From the NCBI RefSeq assembly GCF_022539505.1, contig NC_061509.1, forward strand, positions 205,494,721 to 205,558,720: a DNA stretch of 64,000 nucleotides, given 5' to 3'. The notes beneath the pieces are model-generated. The model searched no databases. It was not told the origin of the DNA and saw only the letters and a list, made by a program, of their open reading frames with translations. Positions 57,046 to 64,000 of the stretch are shown one piece after another; the first letter of the stretch is position 1, and each line of letters opens with the position of its first letter. The position numbers were made by a program, and so were the translations under genes. The DNA is from Lolium rigidum (Eukaryota > Streptophyta > Magnoliopsida > Poales > Poaceae).

Positions 57046-58003
57046 ATGGATCTAGGCGACACCGGAATCTATCGACAAACAGTTTTCCCCAAACAGACCC
57101 TCGCGCGAAGATCTACGAGTAAGAGGAAAAGCAAAATAAAGAAGGGATAAATACTCTACCGCCCCCAAGATCTGAAATGCAAGAAGAAAAGGGGTAAAGG
57201 CGCATCGGGCCTAACCTGAGGCGGCGGAGTCGCGGAGGAAGAGGTTCGCCGGAGATACGGTGAGCCTGCGGCCGGCGAGGAAGTCCGTCGACGGCGAGGC
57301 GAGAAAGTTCTTGAGGAAGCACGAATGCAGCGGACGCGGTAAGCGCGCTGCAGAAGGTTCCCGCACGACGAAGTCCGGCGGGAGTGCGGCGTGAGTTCGC
57401 CGGGCGACGGAGCTCGGGCGAGCGACGGCGGACGGAGAACGGCGAAGGCGCAGAGGCGAGGAGCACTGTGCGCGAGGAACTGGAGAATGCGAGAAGAGGA
57501 AGAAGGAGCGGCGGTTGCGCTTATAAAGAAGAAGGGAAGTGGGCTGTAAACCGCTGGGCCGTGGCGGTTCGCCTCGCGGCCCGCGGCGGTTCGCACCATG
57601 GGCCGCCACGTGTCGGAGAGATACACGCGAAAAAATAGGAGGCCACACGGAGGCACACAGGAGATCCAAAACGACTAGTGGGATCCGCAGCGGTGCATTA
57701 AATGGGCGCGCGGGAGTCGAAGCGAAATGACAACTGACACTGGCGCGTCAGTCACAGTGCGCATGTCTCTGTCAGGCGCGGGGCCCGAGATGTTCTCGAC
57801 TTCGCCGAGGAGGTGTTTAATGGTTAAGGTACCGGAAGGCAAGATACCGGAGAATGACTTACAAAGAAAGATAAGGAAAATCCGGGCAAAGATGCCGGAT
57901 CCGAGCCTGACGCCGGATGGATTAAACCGGTATCCAAAGACGTAAGAACCTCGCATGGTCTGTTGGATAGGATCCGCCAGACTATACCAGCTTCGGGGAC
58001 TAA
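57046..58003 (-). promoter_or_regulatory. Element E region upstream of the antisense gene, with possible promoter
   Basis: Between the antisense ATG (57045) and the right LTR there is CG-rich DNA with long chance frames. TTTATAA on the minus strand at 57521-57527 could be the core promoter of the antisense gene, leaving a leader of about 450 bases. The sense-strand polypurine tract TTCGGGGACTAA ends it at 58003. Confidence 0.4.
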
Positions 58004-58719
58004 TGTTGGGGGGATGACCCCCGGTATGCCAAAGGCATGCCAAACCGGATGGTTTGAGCCATCGAGATACCGGTTAGATGTTCATGCCGGAGTCTAAGAT
58101 AGGCGTTTGGCTGAACAGGCTATGCCGGTATCCTCATAGGAGGGATACCGGAACCGGATAGAAAAGGTACCGGGCCACCGGAAGGAAGGGCTTGTCGGCA
58201 AGGCTGGTCAAAGATCCTCTCCAGAGCTAGAAGGCAAGGATGAGCTAAGCAAAGTAGCTTTAAACGAAGGGCTGACGATAAAGAAGAAGATGACGGAGAA
58301 AGAAGCCGGAGGACGTCAGCCTCCCTGATTAAAGAAGACCCCGGTGTCATCTATGATTAAAGTAGCTTTGTAAAGTAGCCTTGTAAAGTAGTTTGTCCAG
58401 TCAAAGATGCCATTAGGGTTTCTTGCACTGTAAGCCACCCTCTCCCCTATATAAGGAGAGGGGGCAGCCCTTCTTCACGGGCGCGGAACACAGAGGGAGA
58501 AACACAAACCTGTAACTTGTGAGAATCAATGAACATGGTGATCTAGAGCGAGTTCTTCCTTGTGTCTTTCTTCTCCAACCTCTGGCCTTGGCCAAGTTCT
58601 TGAGGAAACCATCCGGAAGTTCATCCCACCTGATCACAAACCCTCCCCCGAATCCTCTAGCGTCCATTCGGCCCCAATCTAAGCCATCCTATGGCATCTG
58701 TCTGTTCACCACGACGACA
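58004..58719 (+). repeat. Element E right LTR
   Basis: 716 bp, from TGTTGGGGGG to ACGACGACA, followed by the target duplication GTTGA. By eye it differs from the left LTR at about six sites, three of them at CAG. Confidence 0.95.
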
Positions 58720-58724
58720 GTTGA

Positions 58725-59295
58725 CAACAACAAACACCTCTCAAAATTTTACTTTTATGCTCTCTTTATGTTTTCAAAACCAAAGCTCTAGCACAAATAT
58801 AGCAATCAATGCTTCCCTCTGCGAAGGGCCATTCTTTTACTTTATGTTGAGTCAGCTTTACCTACTTCCTTCCACCTTAGAAGCAAACACTTGTGTTAAC
58901 TGTGCATTGATTCTTACATACTTGCTTATTTGCATTCATCATATTACTTTATGTTGACAATTATCCATGAGATATGCATGTTGAAAGTTGAAAGAAACTG
59001 CTGAAACTTATATCTTCCTTTGTGTTGCTTCGATGCCTTTACTTTGAATTTATTGCTTTATGAGTTAACTCTTGTGCAATCTTTTGATGCTTGTCTTGAA
59101 AGTACTATTCATGAAAAGTTTTGCTATATGTTATCTACTTGTTAGCAACTATAGATCATTGCCTTGAGTCACTTCATTCATTTCATATGCTTTGTAATAG
59201 TATGATCAAGGTTATGTAAGTAGCATGTCACTACGGAAATTATTCTTTTTATCGTTTACTCGCTCGGGACGAGCGAGAACTAAGCTTAGGGATGC
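58725..59295 (+). other. Element C 3' internal remainder and polypurine tract
   Basis: After element E, CAACAACAAACACCTCTC resumes element C. It matches D in reverse near 61815-61840. The piece ends with CTCGGGACGAGCGAGAACTA and TAAGCTTAGGGATGC as primer for plus-strand synthesis. No gene is present. Confidence 0.75.
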
Positions 59296-60828
59296 CGATA
59301 CGTCCCCGACGTATCCATAATTTCTGTCGTTCCATGCTTGTTTTATGACAATACTTACATGTTTTGCTTGCACTTTATGATGATTTCATGCATTTTCCGG
59401 AACTAACCTATTAACAAGATGCCACAGTGCCAGCTCTCGTTTTCTGCTGTTTTTGGTTCCAGTAAAGGCTGTTCGGGCAATATTCTCGGAATTAGACGAA
59501 ATCAACGCCAAACCTCCTATTTTTCCCGGAAGGCTCCGAACACCGAAGAAGAGTCGGAGAGGGGCCGGAGGGCCACCACACCCTAAGGCGGCGCGGCCAA
59601 GCCTCGGGCCCGCGCCAGCCTAGGGTGAGGCGCCCTGTGTGCCCCCTGCGCCGCCTCTTCGCCTATAAAATCCCTTTCGACCTAAAAACACCGTACCAAT
59701 TGACGAAACTCCGGAAAGACTCCGGGGGCGCCGCCACCGTCGCGAAACTCCAATTCGGGGACGAGAACTCTCGCTCCGGCACCTCGCCGGAGGGGAAGTG
59801 CCCCCGGAAGCCATCTCCATCAACGTCACCGCCTCCATCATGCTCCGTGAGTAGTTCCCCCATGGACTACGGGTTCTAGCAGTAGCTAGTCGGTATTCTC
59901 TCCTCCATGTACTTCAATACAATGATCTCATGAGCTGCCTTACATGATTGAGATCCATATGATGTAATCGGTGTTGTGTTTGTTGGGATCCGATGGATGA
60001 TACATTATGATTAGTTTATCTATAAAGTTTGTGAAGTTATTGTTGCTGCAATCTTGTTATGCTTAATGCTTGTCACTAGGGCCCGAGTGGCATGATCTTA
60101 GATTTGAGCTCTATAATTATTGCTTAGATTGTATCTACAAGTTGTATGCACATGTCACTGTCTGGAACCAAAGGCCCCGAAGTGACAAGAATCGGGACAA
60201 CCGGAGGGGATGGTAGTGATGTGAGGATCACATGTTTTCACGGTGTGTTAATGCTTTGCTCCGGTACTTTATTAAAAGGAGTACCTTAATATCCGAGTAG
60301 TTTCCCTTGAGGCCTGGCTGCCACCGGCTGGTAGGACAAAAGATGTTGTACAAGTTTCTCATTGCGAGCACGTACGACTATATTGGAAAACATGCCTACA
60401 TAATTAATAATCTTGATGTTCTTTCTTAATGCTTTGATTCCTATCAATTGCCCAACTCGTAATTTGTTCACCCAACACTTGTCACTTGTTATTGGAGAGT
60501 TACCACTAGTGTAGATCGCTGGGAACCCCGGTCCATCTCTCATCATTATATACTTGTTCTCTATGTCATTGGAAGTAGTATCAACTATTTTCCGGTGCCA
60601 TTGCTCTCATATTTCTATTACTGCTGCTGTGTTACTGTTACTACTGCTCTCATATTACTGCTACTTTTACATCACCCCTGTTGCTAGTGCTTTTCCAGGT
60701 GCAGCTGAATTGACAACTCAGTTGTTAAGGCTTATAAGTATTCTTTACCTCCCCTTGTGTCGAATCAATAAATTTGGGTTATACTACCCTCAAAGACTAT
60801 CGCGATCCCCTATACTTGTGGGTCATCA
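59296..60828 (+). repeat. Element C right LTR
   Basis: It starts CGATACGTCCCC (first base T changed to C) and ends GTGGGTCATCA before GTCCC. It is close to the left LTR, with many differences of the CTG/CTCG and CAG/CGAG or CGG kind. TATA box at 59664-59671. Confidence 0.92.
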
Positions 60829-61252
60829 GTCCCCGAGACGGAGTTTCGCGATGTGGCGGCGTTCTGAAGGGTTTCTCGCGACTTCGACTTCCTGGCTCGC
60901 GTTTTTAGATCGAACCCTTTAAGTAGTCCAGAGGAGGGCGTCGGAGGCCAGCCGAGGGGGCCACACGCTAGGGCGGCGCGCCCCCTCCTGGGCCGCGCCG
61001 GCCTAGTGTGTGGGGCCGTCGGGCCTCCACCTGGCTTGCCCTTCTGGCTCCGTGAGTCTTCTGGTAAAATAGGCCCTTTGGTATAAATTCCGAGGATTTT
61101 CCCGAAAGTTGAATTTCTGCACAAAAACAAGACACCAGAGCAATTTTGCTGAAAACAGCGTTAGTCCGTGTTAGTTGTATCCAAAATACACAAATTAGAG
61201 GCAAAACAATAGCAAAAGTGTTCGGGAAAGTAGATACGTTTTGGACGTATCA
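60829..61252 (-). repeat. Element D 3' LTR, proximal part
   Basis: On the minus strand it begins TGATACGTCCAAAACGTATC at 61252, a 7-bp stem with a 5-base loop. It contains a leader-like CG-rich block and ACTTAAAGG near 60920. It ends at the element C target duplication. Joined to 39080-39782 the LTR is about 1.1 kb. Confidence 0.85.
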
Positions 61253-62233
61253 ACTCCCCCAAGCTTAGCTTATTGCTTGTCCTCAAGCAATTCAGTTAAC
61301 AACTGAGTGCGATAAAAGAAGTTTCACGAACACATTTGCTCATATGATGTAAATATTCTCATGATATGGCTAACACTTAGGCAGTTCATAATAAGATACA
61401 TGCAAATAAGATCATCTAATAGCTATGTCAATCATGGAAAGGTACCAACAATTAATAATAAGCATCATGAATCATGTCTATAAGCAGGATTGCAATGTTC
61501 ATAAAAGGGTATGATAAAGTGGTATCTCGCTTGCCCGAATTTGAACAGCAAAACATAAATGCCCAGGCACCTCTGAGGTTCATAGAAAGACTAGAAATAG
61601 AGATTGTCAAAGATAAAAGCATCAAAGTTATACCACAGTCGATCATATTTTGGGACAAGCATATTATACTAAGAATGATAGTGGTGCTCTCAAGAAAGTG
61701 CTCAAAGAAAGAATGGTGACACAACATGAAAGTAAAAGATTGACCCTTCGCAGAGGGAAGCAGGGATTAACATGCGCTAGAGCTTTCATTTTTAAAACAG
61801 GAGTAAAATTATTTTGAGAGGTGTTTGTTGTTGTCAATGAATGGTAATGGGTACACCAACTACCTCGCCAACTAGACTTTCAAGAGCGGCTCCCATGAAG
61901 GACGTTATTTCTACCAGCAAGGTAGATCATCCCTCTTCTCTTTTGTTTACACATGTACTTTAGTTTTTATTATGAGTGACACTCCCCCAACCTTTGCTTA
62001 CACAAGCCATGGCTAACCGAATCCTCGGGTGCCTTCCATCAATCTCATACCATGGAGGAGTGTCTATTTGCAAAATTAAATTGCTTACTGATGAATCAGA
62101 GCAAGACATGTGAAGAGAATTATTAATGAAGTTATTAGTTGGGGCTGGGCACCCGTTGCCAGCTCTTATTATGAAAGTCCGTCGAAAGTAAATGACAAGG
62201 TTGAAAGATAAACACCACATACTTCCTCATGAG
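61253..62233 (-). other. Element D polypurine tract and 3' non-coding interior
   Basis: The minus strand ends AAGCTTGGGGGAGT against the LTR. No gene is seen in this kilobase. It holds the third copy of the 87-nt module and stretches homologous to element C's 3' interior. Confidence 0.75.
61978..62064 (-). repeat. 87-nt stem-loop module, copy 3 (element D)
   Basis: Same length and layout as the two copies in element C: GACACTCC and GGAGTGTC ends, paired CCATGG boxes and a central CCGAGGATTCGG hairpin. It is on the minus strand, i.e. in the sense of element D. Confidence 0.75.
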
Positions 62234-62593
62234 CTATAAAACATTAACACAAATTGAGAAGCATTTTGAAGGTTTAAAGGTAGCGCATGAGAATTTACTT
62301 GGAATGGTTTGAAATGCCATGCATAGGTATTGCTCCCTTTCATCTCCCATATAAGCGGTTAAGCCCGCCTTATCAACGAGGGTCAAGAAATCATTCAGCA
62401 ACCCTGCATTACTCAAAAAGTCATAACATGGGAAAGATGAAGCGTTAGGGACTCCATTGTCTTCTTCGGGCTCGAAGCTTGGCGCAATGACATCCTCATT
62501 GTAGGATCGCCTGAATCGAGTGGCGGTCCTAGAGGGCCTTCCCGTGCTTGTCGTCTCTCTCTCAAACACTTCTCCAAAGTTAAAATTATCCAT
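62234..62593 (-). CDS. Element D downstream ORF of 119 codons, function unknown
   Basis: It starts MDNFNFGEVFERETTSTGRP at 62593. The first half is charged with an Arg-rich patch (RTATRFRRSYNED). The second half has DFLSNAGLLNDFLTLVDKAG and GDEREQYLCMAF, faintly like the N-terminal part of Athila ORF1/Gag proteins. It is probably a truncated piece of a longer protein. It has its own CG-rich upstream leader, separate from the gag-protease frame. I am not sure it is expressed. Confidence 0.4.
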   Translation of the reverse strand: MDNFNFGEVFERETTSTGRPSRTATRFRRSYNEDVIAPSFEPEEDNGVPNASSFPCYDFLSNAGLLNDFLTLVDKAGLTAYMGDEREQYLCMAFQTIPSKFSCATFKPSKCFSICVNVL

Positions 62594-63383
62594 CTTCCTT
62601 TTCTGAAATTTTTCAACAAACATTATAAAATTTGATTTGGTGACATATAATTGAGGGAAACTACTATAGGAACTTGCTAGAGTGCTAATCATGCATCAAA
62701 ACTAGTTTCTACAACTTAGAACAAGCATGCAAGCTCACTAAACATGTTATCTACTGCAGTAAAATATTCAAGATATACTCAACCAAACAAAATTCTACTT
62801 GGATAATCGGAGGAGTCACATACCGGAGAGCAAATGTGCCAAATTTCAGACAGAAATCTGGGCTGAGCAAAGAGATCGAGAAATCTTGAGCTCTTGAGCA
62901 GAAACGCGAGTGAGAGAAAGCTGGTGCTGATTTTTTCGGGAGAGAGAACATAGTGGGAGGAAGAGATGAAAAAGTGGGGCAAAGGGGGACCCACACACCA
63001 GGGTGGCGCGCCCCCCTTGCTGGCCGCGCCGGCCTGTGGGGTGCCACCCTGGGGTGCCCCACTGGTCATCCCCAGGTGCTCCCAGGTGCGTCTTCGAAAA
63101 ATAGGACCAACGGTATAATTTTTGTGAAATTTTGAAAACTTTGAAAAATGCACATTTCTGGGTATTGAGTTTATTATTACTGGACAGGAAAAGATTTTGA
63201 AATCTCTAATTAACTAAGGAACTTTTCAAAACAAAAGTGCTACAGCAAGTAGAACAAGTGGAGGAAGAAAGAGATGTTGTTTACCTCCTCTATGCATATA
63301 AAAGGTATTTGTTAACAAGGTTGATCAAGGCTTGCCACCAAATAAATTTTACATAGCATAAGAAGAAATAAACCTCAAATCAA
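62594..63383 (-). other. Element D internal leader-like region
   Basis: The minus strand has a CG-rich block (GGCCGGCGCGGCC, near 63020-63040) like the leaders of the LTRs in this window. A pyrimidine-rich stretch follows, then the ATG of the 119-codon ORF. It may be a copied LTR leader or a second promoter. The rest holds nothing recognisable. Confidence 0.4.
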
Positions 63384-64000
63384 TCATGTTACCTTGAATT
63401 GTATTGATATGGATCCAATCATAAGATTTTGATATCCTTCTTTAGGGTCATATATAGGACAATCAATAGTTCCCACTTTGATAGTTCTCACATTAGAAAT
63501 GGTATTAACTCCACATACTTTATCAATCCTCTTGGGTAAATAAACGGTATGCTCCTTGTCATCAACATTGAAAGTAACTTTTCCTTTATTGCAATCAATA
63601 ACAGCTCCTGCGGTGTTAAGAAAAGGTCTCCCAAGAATAATAGACATATTATCATCTTCAGGCATTTCCAACACAACAAAATCAGTTAATATCAAGCAGT
63701 TATTAGTAACTTGAACAGGAACATCCTCACATATACCAACAGGAATAGCAGTAGATTTATCAGCCATTTGCAAAGATATATCAGTAGGTATCAACTTATC
63801 TAAATAAAGTCTCTTATAAAGAGAAAAAGGCATAACACTCACACCCGCTCCCAAATCACATAGAGCAGTTCTAACATAGTTATTCTTAATAGAACAAGGA
63901 ATAGTAGGTATACCTGGGTGGCCCAACTTCTTTGGAACTTTGCCATTGAAAGAGTAATTAGCAAGCATAGTGGAAATCTCCTCATTAGGGATTTTCCTTT
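63384..64000 (-). CDS. Element D Gag-protease C-terminal part (Athila-like), open to the right edge
   Basis: The frame enters from the right edge and ends at 63384. The aspartic protease shows ALCDLGAGVSVMPFSLY, where DLGA is the active site with Ala in place of the usual Ser/Thr-Gly pattern, then ADKSTAIPVGICEDVPVQV and MSIILGRPFLNTAGAVID, the LGRPFL(N)T flap. These are typical for Athila-type gypsy polyproteins of grasses. The frame stops shortly after the protease, and no RT follows in the 2.1 kb up to the LTR. The element is therefore defective or belongs to a gag-protease-only subfamily. Confidence 0.82.
   Translation of the reverse strand, partial: RKIPNEEISTMLANYSFNGKVPKKLGHPGIPTIPCSIKNNYVRTALCDLGAGVSVMPFSLYKRLYLDKLIPTDISLQMADKSTAIPVGICEDVPVQVTNNCLILTDFVVLEMPEDDNMSIILGRPFLNTAGAVIDCNKGKVTFNVDDKEHTVYLPKRIDKVCGVNTISNVRTIKVGTIDCPIYDPKEGYQNLMIGSISIQFKVT

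Larger units (their letters stand above)
44776..58719 (+). mobile_element. Element E: Tat/Retand-like Ty3-gypsy retrotransposon, nearly complete, 13.9 kb
   Basis: LTRs 44776-45489 and 58004-58719 begin TGTTGGGGGGATGACCCCC and end ACGACGACA. The target duplication GTTGA is perfect (44771-44775 and 58720-58724). A primer site (TGGCGCCCACCGTGGGGC, 45492-45509) and polypurine tract (TTCGGGGACTAA, 57992-58003) are in place. Sense genes run ORF1, gag-protease, RT, RNase H, integrase; integrase comes after an extra archaeal-type RNase H, the hallmark of Tat elements. The 3' 5 kb carries a spliced gene on the opposite strand, as in RIRE2, Grande and Cinful. By eye the LTRs differ at about six places, so the insertion is recent. 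Confidence 0.95.
39783..60828 (+). mobile_element. Element C: non-autonomous LTR retrotransposon carrying element E
   Basis: LTRs of about 1.53 kb (39783-41313 and 59296-60828) are flanked by GTCCC (39778-39782 and 60829-60833). A perfect 18-base tRNA-Asp primer site (41325-41342) follows the left LTR. TAAGCTTAGGGATGC (59281-59295) abuts the right LTR, whose first base is C instead of T. Without E the element is about 7.1 kb. It encodes one long ORF of unknown function and no gag or pol. Its 3' interior is homologous to that of element D, which suggests that D-like elements supplied its enzymes. Confidence 0.92.
39080..64000 (-). mobile_element. Element D: Athila-like gypsy element, minus strand, partial
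   Basis: The 3' LTR lies at 39080-39782 plus 60829-61252, split by element C. The polypurine tract GGGGGAGT precedes it on the minus strand. The interior runs from 61253 to the right edge and holds a non-coding module, a 120-codon ORF with its own CG-rich leader, and a gag-protease frame open to the edge. No RT or integrase appears between the protease frame and the 3' LTR, so pol is missing or elsewhere. The 5' part, the other LTR and the target duplication are outside the window. Confidence 0.82.

Noticed and set aside
57113..57669. Frames of 117-166 codons on the minus strand
   Set aside because: GC-rich leader of the antisense gene; overlapping frames with no recognisable motif.

Overview
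The window is nuclear DNA of a large-genome grass, most likely a Pooideae cereal or forage grass (Triticeae, Avena or Lolium/Festuca type). The signs are one intron-rich plant gene at the left edge and more than 45 kb of nested LTR retrotransposons with CG-rich LTR leaders of a kind common in those genomes. The species cannot be fixed from the sequence. No rRNA, tRNA, CRISPR array or bacterial feature was seen.

Layout. (1) 1-4810, minus strand: the 5' half of a BRE1/HUB-type histone H2B mono-ubiquitination E3 ligase gene. Eight exons could be placed to the base with consistent phases. The RING-encoding 3' half lies off the left edge. Its 5' leader (4811 to about 5285) carries a perfect 24-base palindrome just before the start codon. 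(2) 5286-7674: AT-rich DNA without a recognisable gene. (3) 7675-16029: two non-autonomous Helitrons in the same orientation, only 2 bp apart. The first carries gene-like scraps (an F-box-like piece) and a small poly(A) retroposon with a 15-bp target duplication. (4) 16533 to the right edge: a stack of six LTR elements.

The LTR stack, oldest first. A is a Tekay/Del-like chromovirus on the minus strand with LTRs of about 3.1 kb (3' LTR 16533-19169, 5' LTR 36661-39079 and beyond). It was hit by F (20075-24458, small non-autonomous element, target duplication GTACC), B (26596-33305, non-autonomous, GGGGT) and D (39080 to beyond 64000, minus strand, Athila-like gag-protease). D's 3' LTR was hit by C (39783-60828, plus strand, non-autonomous, GTCCC). 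C was hit by E (44776-58719, plus strand, GTTGA), a nearly complete Tat/Retand-like element. E has gag, protease, RT, an extra RNase H and integrase in one frame interrupted by two stops, and on its opposite strand a separate spliced gene of the PF04195 (putative gypsy-type transposon protein) kind.

How the parts relate. B, C and D share tRNA-Asp primer sites (B, C), LTR ends and 3' internal modules, so C and B look like passengers of a D-like autonomous family. F shares its polypurine-tract style with Tat elements such as E. Three patterns stand out. A compensated 87-nt stem-loop module occurs twice in C and once in D. Copies of the polypurine tract are scattered inside B, C, E and F. Differences between paired LTRs of B, C and E cluster at CHG trinucleotides with CTG/CTCG alternation, which may be a methylation-linked consensus error rather than real mutation.
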